Below are positions 38,813 through 49,868 of a stretch of DNA of 64,000 bases, piece after piece. The notes under the pieces are model-generated. The model had not been told where the DNA came from and made no database searches. It worked only from the letters and a program-made list of their open reading frames with translations. Origin of the DNA: Caenorhabditis remanei. Taxonomy: Eukaryota; Nematoda; Chromadorea; Rhabditida; Rhabditidae. The DNA is taken from NCBI RefSeq assembly GCF_010183535.1, contig NC_071329.1, positions 11,842,001-11,906,000 of the forward strand, given 5' to 3'. The stretch's first letter is position 1, and every line of letters starts with the position of its first letter. Made by a program: the position numbers and the translations under genes.

Positions 38813-40667
38813 GAAGTATATTGAGAATAGACCCCATAACTATGGTAACTTCCTGTTAATGCCTAGGTACACTATCAAGATTGTTCTTGGTTCTGCCCTT
38901 AGGGTTTTGTGTATCGCTTCCTCCATCCTTTTTTGTTTTCATGGTTCCATCGTTTCAAATAAAATTCGAGAATTTTCAAAATTTTAGCTTTCCCATTTTA
39001 TATTTTTGGTGTTTATAGAGAAATGAATGTTCATTATTTACTCTCATCAGGTAATTTTGACAGAGAAAACGAAACGTTTTCCCGAGTAGACTGAATAACC
39101 TTAAACAGAAAGCCTCAATGTTCAGTCATTTTTTTCCGGGAAGGAACACTTTGTGATGTTATATAGCAAATCCATAAATAGCTTGCCGTTTCAATGCAAC
39201 TTTGGAAGAGAAGGAAGCTGCCAGACTGCAACTGAGGAAACTGTATGCTCAGAAAGATGGTTGTAGCAAGAATCAACACAAGAGTCTTCAAATCATCTTC
39301 GATTCTTGATGAACAAATATTTGTTTCATGTTCTTCCACTCAACGGATTCATTTTCGATTCGATTCAATTCATGCGCTAATCGAAAACGGTGGTTCAAAA
39401 AGTGAAATGAATGAAAAAAGAGATCACAAGTGACGATGGCATTTAGAAGAATCTGCAACATTCGTAGAAAGACTACCGAAAAGGTTTCGGCATTTTTTTG
39501 GCAAGTGATGAAAGTTGTGAGATGCAAATTGGAAATCACTTTTTATAGTACAACCCACTCGAATCTTCTTTTATTCACACAGATTCGTCTTTTCTTTACG
39601 AATATGTACATGTTTCTCGATATAAGTTTGGAAAAGCGATTCTTCCCAAGATTAGATTTTCCTTTTTCAAGCCTTCAAATGAGTCATTCCGTTCTTTTTG
39701 TAAGAAACGTTGTGTATCAAATAACTAATATTTAAAAAGGTATATCAGTAGTCAATAGTCAGAAGTTTTTTCTTCGGACTTTTCAATATGAAGATTTTTG
39801 ACTAAAAATGCCAAAAATAGAGAAATTCGAATTAGAAATCGTCTAACTTAAACCCAGATTCTCCCATTTCCTCTGAAGTCGAAAATGCATAATCTCTTCT
39901 GAATCCGTCGCCACACTCAATAAAATTCCTCATAAGAAAGTGTTCGGAAGAGAGTGAGAATGGATTCGATTCCATATCTGTGTACATGTACAATTATGTC
40001 GGTTTCCGTTAATTGGAAGAAATAATTCAGGAATAAGAGAGATGAAAAAGATGGAAAGATGTCGCCGTTGTCGGTGGCGACTGATTGGCATCGTTTGTTC
40101 TTCAGTGGTCAACACACCGTCAGAATAAGAGATTTCCGGAGAACCCTTTTCCCTTTTCTCTCTCCATCAACTTTTATGTTTCTTTCTTCTATTCTTCCTC
40201 TTATTTATCCTCTATTTTCTCGTATTTCCAACACTTTTTGACAAGGTAATATGTCTCTGAATCTCTTTGTCTCCCATTCTACTCTCGTTGCTGTCATTCG
40301 AGAACAACCAACCCGGGAAAGGGATGACTAAATTGCTGGAAACCACTTTTGCCGCTTTTCCATTCGTTTTCACTGCTTGCCAACGCTATGTTTATGTTGT
40401 TATACCTAGGTTTATTGGGTTTATACTCTCAGGTTTTCTGTTTCTTTATTCTTACTAAATCTTCAAGACACCAAAAAATGTCAAGTGGATTCGTAGATTT
40501 GGTTTAGAAGGGCAAAGATCGAAGTAATGTACAGTAAAGGAAGAAAAAACTAAATTGAACTTCCGTAGCGAACTTTCGAACCAATTTTGTTGCATTCCAT
40601 GTTCTACGTTACCTTCTTTTCCATCTTCTTCTCATGAAGTTCACCGATTGCAAACTTTCAATTTCAG
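38813..40667. other. Intergenic, no gene seen
   Basis: Starts with the ATP synthase 3' UTR. Short frames on both strands around 39115-39735 overlap each other and show no splice support or familiar sequence. Confidence 0.5.
38958..38963 (+). terminator. Poly(A) signal of the ATP synthase delta gene
   Basis: AATAAA about 146 bases after the TAA, in a T-rich 3' UTR. Confidence 0.7.
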
Positions 40668-41718
40668 ATGGTCCTCTCCTTTCTTCTTTTCTGTACAACG
40701 CTATCTCTAAAATTCCATTCGGGCCTCTCAAAGGCTATTGCCGACTCGTCAGACCTGCCAGATTTCTTAAATGAAACTGCTGGAGACGTGACGTCATCAT
40801 CAATTGAATCTTCAACACATATCCCATCATCTACAATGAATCCAGCATCCAGACCACGAACTGCGTTTGGAATGGATTTACACTGTCCGAGTATAGAGAA
40901 TGCAGTCAGTACTTGTCCAAAAGGTATGTCATCAGTTATTTGGAAGTAAGAAAATAATAGGTGAATAACTTTTCTATTCAACTAAAATTACACCCAATCT
41001 TCCGTAATCATTCTCAAATTTGATAAAATTTATCTGGTTTTAAAAGTTTGTTGCTCGTTAGAAAAGTCTAGAGCTGCGATTTCAAGGTCACTAAAGATTT
41101 TGAAACCAGACGATTGTGAGCACAAAAACAATTGTCGAATACAGAAAAATCTAGTTTTTTACATACCTCAATTTGAAAAAATGATAGAAGAGTCATCTCG
41201 ACATCAGGGTTGGGAAATCCCGGGCCGGGCTGACAAAAAAATTCTTCCGGCCCGGCCCGGCCCGGTCGGCCCGGATTCAAAAAATGAGCATCATTTTTTT
41301 CACAAATTTCTGCAAAATTTTATATTCAAGATTTTTTCAAAAAATTTCAAATTTCTACAGGAGCCGGGCCGGGTCGGGCCGAGGAAAATTTTTCAGTCGG
41401 CCCGGCCCGGCCCGGAATTTCCCAACCCTGCTCGACATATTAAAACTAAATTAATTCCAGACAGCAACTGGGTCTACTATACATGTTGCGGTGGTGCCAA
41501 CATGTACTGCTGTGAGCATATCCAAACATGGCTCCTATCAGCTCTTGCAGTCATTGCAATCTTCCTTTCCCTTCTGTTGATTGGTTGCTGTGTTCGATGC
41601 TGCTGCAGTTACAGTAACTGATTTCTACCTTTCTACCGTAACCCATTCTACAGTAATTCAATTCGAAATGTTTTCAGAACGGAAAACGCAACAAAGCTAC
41701 AGTTTCGATGACAAATAA
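40668..41718 (+). CDS. Small Cys-rich single-pass membrane protein
   Basis: Three exons: 40668-40923, 41461-41613, 41678-41718, giving 149 residues. The ATG follows a TTTCAG acceptor directly, so the leader is trans-spliced with almost no 5' UTR. In order: a signal peptide (MVLSFLLFCTTLSLKFHS), a Ser/Thr-rich ectodomain, a Cys module with CPSIENAVSTCPK, YYTCCGGANMYCCEH, a transmembrane helix (WLLSALAVIAIFLSLLLIG), a CCVRCCC juxtamembrane cluster that may be palmitoylated, and a short tail SYKRKTQQSYSFDDK. This layout resembles worm CX-type small membrane proteins of unknown role. If intron 2 is not spliced, the protein stops at 41621 after SYSN. Intron 1 contains a hAT-like MITE. Confidence 0.8.
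41205..41430. mobile_element. hAT-like MITE in an intron
   Basis: The 226-bp element starts CAGGGTTGGGAAATCCCGGG and ends GGAATTTCCCAACCCTG, so its ends are inverted. It is flanked by the perfect 8-base direct repeat CTCGACAT (41197-41204 and 41431-41438). An 8-bp duplication and CAGGG termini are the hAT superfamily hallmark. Arrays of GGCCCGG beside both ends are far richer in GC than the surroundings. No coding capacity. Confidence 0.9.
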
Positions 41719-41807
41719 AATGGAATAATAAGGAAAACAATGTATAATTTAATTTGAAATCTTCATTTTCTGAACAACTCCATGTCACACTTCTTTGAAT
41801 CAATAAA

Positions 41808-42247
41808 TCATCGGAGAAGTTCTTCTTCTAATGAATCCATTATCATCTTCTTCATGTGTTTTCGCATTCCTCTGAAATCAAGTTCACATTCAAAAACTAC
41901 AAAAAGTGGAAATTCTTACGAGTTTCCAGAAAAATCGAGAGTAATGACGATGTCCAACTGAAAAATGAAAATTCCTATTTTGAATGGAAATTCAGAAGAA
42001 TCACTTACGTCGTCGTCGCCATCAGGAATAGAGCGGAACACTTCATCAGCAAGATGTTTTGTCCAATTCTGAATTTTGTCCAATGGAATCGATCGGTTCA
42101 CGTCCTAAAAGACATTGCAGTGATACAATTTTAGCAGGGTTGAAAACTAACCACTTTGATTAGTTGCTTGAGACGTCTCCTTAAACATTCTCATAAAAGG
42201 AATATAGATTCAGATAAAACAACTTACGTCTTGTTTTCAATGACCAT
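41808..42247 (-). CDS. Small five-exon gene, product unknown
   Basis: Exons 42247-42228, 42179-42152, 42104-42009, 41957-41920, 41871-41808 join in consistent phase (2, 0, 0, 2) into 82 codons including a stop. The donors are GTAAGT, GTTAGT, GTAAGT and GTAAGA, and four acceptors end in TTAAG, TTTTAG or TTTCAG. The product, starting MVIENKTRRRLKQLIK, is charged. The middle reads NWTKHLADEVFRSIPDGDDD, and the end is helical (MRKHMKKMIMDSLEEELLR). I recognise no family. Four introns that all keep one frame are unlikely by chance. The true 5' end may lie further upstream, because exon 1 is only 20 bases. The gene converges on the Cys-rich membrane protein gene, 90 bases away. Confidence 0.6.
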
Positions 42248-42521
42248 CTTGATCGGTATCGTTCGAGATTGAAAGTAGGAATGAGTAATACGAGAATTTT
42301 CGATAATAATTCGACAAAGAAAAAAAAACGAGACGATAAGATCAGGAGAGCATGAGAAACGTGCTCGCTTTTTTCTGATTGCATCTTTTTCCAGGAATGT
42401 CACGGTATATTTCGTTTTTGAGTAATTCTGTCTATCTGTGTTTCCAGATTTTCGACATTTTCTTGATGGAATAGTTGCCCCGCTTCCATTTTCCTTATCG
42501 ATTAGCTTTTTGTTATTTCAA

Positions 42522-43675
42522 CACAGGCAAACCGCTCCGGATGAAATTTGGTCCAAACGCGGATAACACTCGGCGTCAAAACGATACCAAAAAAGACATC
42601 AAATTTGGTCCTAGTTTGGACCAAATTTGATCCTCGGCGGTCGGCAGCGGAAAAATTGGGCAGGGGTTCCCCGGATCAGAATTTTCTGGTTCTTTCCATT
42701 TGAAAATAGCTATGAAGTAACAAACAATTGTATCAATGTATATAAATATTTATTAAACTTAAGAAAAAAAACTTAAAAGAAAAAAACATAGAAAAATTTA
42801 GAAAATTTCTGGTCAATTCGAATATTTGGTATTTTTGTTTTTGATGCTGCTTCTCGGTTTGTTTCCGGGGCACACTCCATATGTTGACGACGATCTGAAA
42901 AAGGACTTATTGATTATTGGTGATGCCAAATAAGGTGAAATTTTAATGGGCAATCCCTATCTATTTGAGAAAAAATTTTTGAAGGAAAAAAATGTGTTCA
43001 CCCAAAATTTTCGGGGGGCAGAGACTCTGTAATTTTGAAACATTTTCGGTCAAAATTGAAATACGAGCTAAATATATTCATATTCTGATTGGCATTGTCG
43101 AAATTTTTTGGTTTTTTTTGCATTACAATTTCCATTCATGACCAAAAGCGTTGTTTCAAAACTACGAAGTTCTTGTGTTATGCAAGAAAACTTACAGTTG
43201 TGGAAATCCAGTGAAAATACATAAGAGTGTGTAGGCCAGAATCCAAACATCGGAAAATCTTCTGAAAAAACGATAGTCAATTTTTTCTATTTTCGAAACG
43301 AAACTTAACTCTATGCTATTTAAATAACGTTGACCCTCGATTTAGTTCATTTTCCAGACCGTTCTTTGACTGTAGTTGACTGAAATTCATTTATTTTCGA
43401 TGAGAAAGCGAAAAATCTTACAGCAAAAACGAAAAAATTGAAGAAATAGAAATAAAAATTGAAAATGAATGAGTGCCAACTCATCCACATTTGGTCCTCG
43501 TTTCATCCTCGGCGCTTTTGAGAACCTCCCAAAAATGAGGACGCCCGCATCTCACCCGCGTTTCATCCTCAAAACGGCTTTTAGGCGTGTAGGATGAAAT
43601 TAGGGCCACGTTTGGTCCTAATTTCGTCCTTCGCCCGCGTTTGACCCGCGTTTCATCATCAGCGGTTTGCCTGTG
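42522..43675. mobile_element. DNA element with 15-bp terminal inverted repeats
   Basis: The ends are CACAGGCAAACCGCT (42522-42536) and its exact reverse complement AGCGGTTTGCCTGTG (43661-43675), giving 1154 bp. Next to each end are several imperfect copies of ATTTGGTCC(AAACGCGG) and TTTCATCCTC(GGCG), in both orientations. The interior (42700-43450) is AT-rich. On the minus strand it has splice-like pieces (TTTTCAG then TCGTCGTCAACATATGG at about 42897, and a DFPMFGFWPTHSYVFSLDF frame near 43210-43260), but no transposase I recognise. A 2-base AA flanks both ends, too little to prove a target duplication. Superfamily not assigned. Confidence 0.75.
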
Positions 43676-45645
43676 AAGATTCAATGAATCTCACACAACT
43701 GTAGGGAGTGACTCTTAAAGCTACGGTTTCTATAAACCCCGCAAGTTACATCCTTCTCGTTTTCCTTCATTTAGATTTCTATATTTATTCACCTAACGAT
43801 TCCAATTACTTGCTTGCTTATAATTTCATGATACTCATCATCAAAATGATCAAAATTTCGGAAGTGGCTCACTTTGCAAAACTCGTCAATCCCGCGCATC
43901 TTTCTATGCTAATGAGGTGTCAACTCTCGTTTCAATCCGATGGGCAATCAGTCTCTAAGATGAGCACAACTCTCTCTATTCCCTTCGTCTTTCACAATTT
44001 CCGCCTCTGCGCGAGAGGGGGGACAAACTGCACAATTTCCCCCGTGAGAGGAGGAAGGGAATGGAGTTCAAGATTCTTAATGAGCTCGTCTTTGAAATTT
44101 TGAAGATTGAGATTCCCTTGCGACCGCCCATGTTCTTCTTTCATCTTATTAGATTGCGTAATTTTGGGATGGCGTCGAAGAAAAAGAGAAAGAAAACGAA
44201 GAAGGAGAAGACATCGTTTGGTAGATGCCGTTGAAGCAAAGAAGTTGAAATGCCATATCTCTAAAAGCTACACTTTTTTTCAATTATTTTTGGATCTTAA
44301 ATTCAAGCTTTCTGATTGAATTCGTAGAACCCTTGTAAATAATGCCTTGTCATTATCAACTGACCAATTATGGCTCCAACAGAATTCATCCAAATTATAT
44401 GCTCGATTTCCAAAATTTCTTGAAAATAACTATTTTTATTGAAAACTCATATATATTCTATGAATAATTGACGGCTGAAAACTTGTTTTCGAGCCAAGTA
44501 GTATCTCGAAAACATAGAAAAGCACGATAAGATATCACCAAACTTTGATTTCCAGTTTCTTCTGAATCCGAAATAACATGAACATTCGTCTCTCCCAAAA
44601 ATGAAAAATTAATCGTGAAGACTTCTTTCTTCATCTTCCTTTTTCTATTTACTTACCAGCGAGTCATTTCACCTCTTCATGTATACAAGCCTAATGAATC
44701 ACACATCGACATTTCTTTTCTCACGGTGGAACCCATCATTAGTATTCATTTATGTGTTCCTACCTTCTCCTAAGCTTTTCATGTCTCCAATCCAACAATT
44801 TCAATAATATTTTTGTTTTCCATTTTCTGGCATTATTGTGTGGCAAGTTACTCGAACACCTGATTCTCTCCCTGTATGATTTATTTGTCCTTCCTCAACA
44901 CTTATTCATTCTTTTCAATAGACGTTCTCATTCGGGAGAAGAAACACAACTGCTGAATGACCATGCACTCCCTCTCAATACACTTCTGTATGCTCTCACT
45001 TTCCCGCACCGTTTTTGGCATTCTTTCATTTACATTTTTCGAGGTCAAATGGTAATTTTCTAGGAAACAATGAAGTTGGAAGGCGAAAATTATCTGGTTC
45101 AACTCTCAAATGAGATCCTGAAAGCATCTTATTCTTTTTGACCTTCCCGTATCTCTGCCATATCAGAAAATACTCAAGTAAGGAGGAACCTGAATCCAAA
45201 ACTTGTATATTACACTGATTTGCCACAGTACCCCGAGCTCACTGATTTCCAATTATCTCACACAATTTCTCAACTCAATCAGTGCTAATCCATTCTTATC
45301 TTAAGAAATCCCCTTTCCAATTCCATTTCATCTCAATCTTTTTCAATTTGACTTTTGCTGTGACACCCCATAAATCGCACCTCAATTGCCTTTTCTCTTC
45401 ACCCAGCTCCTCGTTTTTATCCCATTACTTCTCCATTTTCTTCCCTTCTTCTTCTTTTCAACATTCCAATTGCTCAGTTCATAAATCTTCGCCTTCGAAC
45501 TCACTTCTGTGAGATATTTATGTCTTTTTTCGAAAGAATTTAAAATTGAAACTGAGATTTGTGTTGTAACTTCTTCTTCTTCTTTTCCCATATCTACGTA
45601 CTGCTCCAATTATAAATTATGACTCATTTCAATGCACCTGGCTAA

Positions 45646-45846
45646 ATGGAAGAGTCAAGGTTGCATACATGGATTGAGCACCAAGGAATTGACAAATTAA
45701 AAGAGACAACCAGCTGCAGGTCTCGTTTACACGATTTGTTACAAGATGTGATTAAAGAAGAGATACTTGTGGGATATAGGATTATGAATTCACGTTTCAA
45801 CATGATTCGACGTCTTCGGATTCCGTTTGATTCAGATTCAAAGTAA
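45646..45846 (+). CDS. Candidate coding frame, unidentified
   Basis: ATG to TAA, 66 codons, starting MEESRLHTWIEHQGIDKLKE and ending RIPFDSDSK. Its composition is balanced, unlike the T-rich frames around it, and GTAAAA at the end could be a donor. No acceptor, family match or continuing exon can be established. It may be a fragment of an undetected gene or chance. Confidence 0.25.
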   Translation: MEESRLHTWIEHQGIDKLKETTSCRSRLHDLLQDVIKEEILVGYRIMNSRFNMIRRLRIPFDSDSK

Positions 45847-48800
45847 AAACAGCTTCTCTTGCCACAAAAATCTCGAATAACCTCTGTTGACCCGACCACT
45901 TATCAATCAGTTTCCCCAAATGATGTACTTGCGCACTTTACACCCAAACCTTCATATTTTGTTCTTTATCCCACTTGACCACTTGGTGCTCTTCTTCTTC
46001 TTCCTTCTCATCATCGTCTGTTCTTTATAATTAGCAGGCGGTTCTTCTTCTTCTCTCTTCAGCTCATAATCCCATTGAAACCAGACACAGTCGGCATGGA
46101 AATTGAGCATGAAGAGGTAGAAGAGGATGCGATCAAAAGACAATTGGTACGAGTAATTGGTATACCGGAAAAGAAGAAAAAAGAGGAACGATATTGTTTC
46201 CGAGAAGAAGAAAGAGAATGAAGAGAAGAGAGGAGCACCGTTTTGTTCTCTCTATGGCCTTCTTTGTATCGGTTGTTACTGATTGACACCCGACACTTAT
46301 TATAGGGTTACGGTATCTATATGTTTCCTTTTTTAGATAGTGTCTCTCGGATCCGTGAACTTTCGTGTTCGGAGAAGATTCCATCGAAGGAGGACATGGA
46401 ATATAACTTTTAGAAACATCCAGATTCATGAGTCCAGAAATATATGATACTTTTGAATTCAAAATAAAGAGAATTGGGCACTCAGCCGAATCGAAACCTT
46501 CTCCAATCCTAACGTATCAAAATCAGGATTCAGCTTTTCCGTTTCTGAGCTCAGACCACTTTCTCAGATCACCAACAATCCCCTAAAAACAAAAAGCCGG
46601 TTGTCTCAAAATTCTCGACGAATCACGGACAAGCCGTAATTCAGAAATTTCACAGTGCCAATTCCATAAATCATTTTCTTCGTTCTCAACTGGTTTACAC
46701 TAACCCCTAATCCCTTCGCTTCCCCCATCTTCTTCTTCTCCTAACGAAATAAACAAACATTCGGACTGATCCCAACTGACAAAATGAAATCCGAATACTA
46801 CCACCATCTGGTCATTTGTCCCACTTTCGACCCACCAAAAAACCATTTCCCATCGTTCCCCAAGGGATATAAATTAGTACTTTTTCTCCTTTCTTTCCTC
46901 TTCCTTTGAATCCAGAAGATGGTCCCGAAGGTCCAATTGATATTGTTTCGGAAAAGAAGAGGCCACTTCTTTCTTTCTTTCTCTGTCAGATTACAACACA
47001 CAACTGCTCTCCGCGCAAAGATTTCGTCTTCTGATGTTTATGACATCTGAATTCTTATTGTCAGAAATTTTAGGATCTCACTATTAGCTTATTCTGTGTT
47101 TTTATTTTGTTTTGGGCTGCAGGTTAATCCATTTTTGAACGTCATTTTTCTGTTTATTCTTGACGAATGATTGATGGGTGACACTTGTTTTAAAACGAAC
47201 ATGTTGTCAAAAGAAAACTGAAGATTTGAGGAAAAGTAATGGTTTTTGAGAAGTAGACAGACACACAGACAGACCCTACTAACCGACCTCTTTCCACTTT
47301 TCTAACTTATTTCAGGTTTCCCGTCGAAACCACTTTCGCCCTTCACTCTTTCTTTCAAGTCAATTCACAATTCACAGTTGACCGCATCTCTGGAATTATT
47401 TTTCTGAATTCTTGTTTTGATTTTCCATTTTTCTTTCTTCTCCTTTCTATTATTTTCTCCTTTTCTTGACCTCTTGACATGAGACAACAAAATGTATACA
47501 TCCAATTAAAAATGTGAGAAAACGGAGCATCTCTTTTTCCATGGAGGTCTATTCTTCTTTTTCTTCTGATCTTACATACTAATAGTACTACACATTTCTT
47601 TTGAGTTCTTCCTCATCTAAACTTGTGCTCTCTTTCATCCGCTCATCCATATAAATGAATGAATCCATCCGAATGAGTGAAAAGAGCAGAAAAGGGGAAA
47701 GAGGAAAGGCAAAATTTGGTATTCACGCAAATTTCTACTGAATTCAAGATGAACTTTTTCGTTGGGAGCAAGCAACGACTATTTCATTGCCAATTGATGA
47801 TGTTGAGAAAATTGTTTCTTCTGTTAATTAAACACTTCTCGAGTTACATGTAACTATTTTTTCAGAAACCGTGACATTCCAAAACCAGGCGAATGTGGGG
47901 AACGAGAAAGATCTGACCTTTTACCCTACATATTCTCGAGATATCCCCTCTAATCACCACCTTCAGTTACTCCCATTACTTCTAAAAGTGGGAAGAGCCT
48001 ATCCTCTCGCTTCTCTTCATCTCTCTTTCTGTTTCCACCTCTTTCCGTCAGTCTCTTTTCATCTAGTTTCCGACAATTATACGATTATTCTGCATCAGGT
48101 TATATGTTCTTTTTTTGGTTGAAAAAAAGAGAAGTGGTACGTTGTCTCGTCATTTCCAAAGTAGATCTCATTTTATGACAACATGGATCTGTATTGGTAT
48201 TCTGACGACTCTTTCTTCTACACACATTTTTCTAATTAGCTTCTAGTCGGATGCTCGTGTTGTTTGGTAGAAAGACACTCCTTCTTTTACTCCAGAAGAA
48301 GAAGAGAAAGAAAAAAGAAAAGAGAAAAAGAACATTTCATTTTCTTGCACGCCACTCAACGATGCTCACTTTTTTTGGCTTTCCGTGACAGCTCCAGATT
48401 TCCGTTTCCTTTGTTTTTGTTTTTTTTAGTTGTTCCGATTTCAATTTGTCTGAAAATTGTTTAATTTTTACCTATAAATCGAAATGTATATAGTGAAAAT
48501 AAAGTGAGAATATTGGATTATCAAAGTATTCCCATGGTTACTACTAGTCATGTTTCTGTCGGTTTTCGGATTATTTTCTCTATTAGTTTTTAGTTTTTTA
48601 TCGTCTTTTTTGCCTGAAGATACGGAAAAACTGCCATAAACAATTACGATTGTTCAGCTGTTTCTGTTGTGTGAAGACTGTTTTATATTTCGAGTTTCGA
48701 CGAATCTTTTTTTCAGATCAATCGAATTCTCCTCTCTAATCTACCATCCACTTCTCGATCACTCTCTTCCCATTCCTTTTTTCTTCCACTTCCTACATCT

Positions 48801-49868
48801 TCTCCCAAAAATCCTATTAACATATCCGGCGCATCAAGTACGAAAAGTGTGGAACATGCTTTCTCTGGGTCTCTTCATCTTCCACACTATTTCCATGCTT
48901 ACCATTCGACTTTTGCCTTTCATCCGTTTTATGATCTACTAATGCAATGGTTTATTACTGTATGCTTAGTAGCTGTTGAACACGCTTCTTCCTCTTCTCT
49001 ATCTCCTTATACTTTGAATGTTTTGATAATTCGAATATTCTAGTTTTTGATCCAAAGTGAAAAAAAATGAAGAGTCGCAACAATTGTTTGTTTTCTCAAC
49101 TATTCAATTCTATTAGATATCCTTCCGACTTCTTACTTTTCCGTTGAGTAAACACTAAAATTATGAGAGAAAACGTGTGGATTGCATTAGATATTTTTGT
49201 GTATTTTATTTTGGAACAAGCTGGATATCTTTACCTGACACGTCTTCTAATTGAAAACATCCTGCTCTTCTCCTGATTCCATTAATGATGAATTTCCGTT
49301 CGCTTCTATTTTTCTTCTTCTTGCAAGGATTAATCATAGAAAACATATTCTGGAGTTTGACTCAGTAATGGAATGAGATGAGTCTCTTCTAGTAGGTTCA
49401 ATTTATATTTTTTATTTTGAAAACCTTGATATTCATCTATTTCGATGAATTTCAAAATATTGAAATGTCATTCAGTCAATGAAAAATAATGTCGAGTAGC
49501 CCGATTAATATTTCATTTGGATGCATTTATTTCTTTTTTCTTCTCCTCTCAGATTTTATTCGTCCCAGAAAATTTCCGACATAAAACAGATTCCACTTCT
49601 ACTCATTTTCTTTTGATTCTACCCGAAAGAAGTGTCAAATTCCAAGTAAATGTGTTACAAGTGTATTTCTTTTCCATCTGATTGGCATCTCCCTCCGATG
49701 ACAGATGACCGAAAAAGGCGCCACCCAGAATCGCCGTTCTCAGATTTCGAACGGCGATCTTGACACATACCGTAACCTCTTTTCCTCATTCTTACTTTCT
49801 TTTTTCTTTTATTTATTCTATTTCCGAATACTATTATTCTGTCATAAAACATTCTTTATTTTCAGGAA

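Larger units (their letters stand above)
42248..49868. other. 7.6-kb region without a confirmed gene, upstream of the zig-10-like gene
   Basis: Bases 42522-43675 are an inverted-repeat element (listed separately). Most of 43.7-49.8 kb is strongly T/C-rich on the plus strand with many TTCTTCTTC runs, so long frames here are biased and not trusted. One frame (45646-45846) looks more like coding sequence and is listed as a candidate. The rest may be regulatory DNA of the downstream cell-surface gene. Confidence 0.45.

Noticed and set aside
39115..39735. Overlapping frames on both strands downstream of the ATP synthase gene, one with a possible membrane helix
   Set aside because: Frames overlap, lack splice support and show no known motif.
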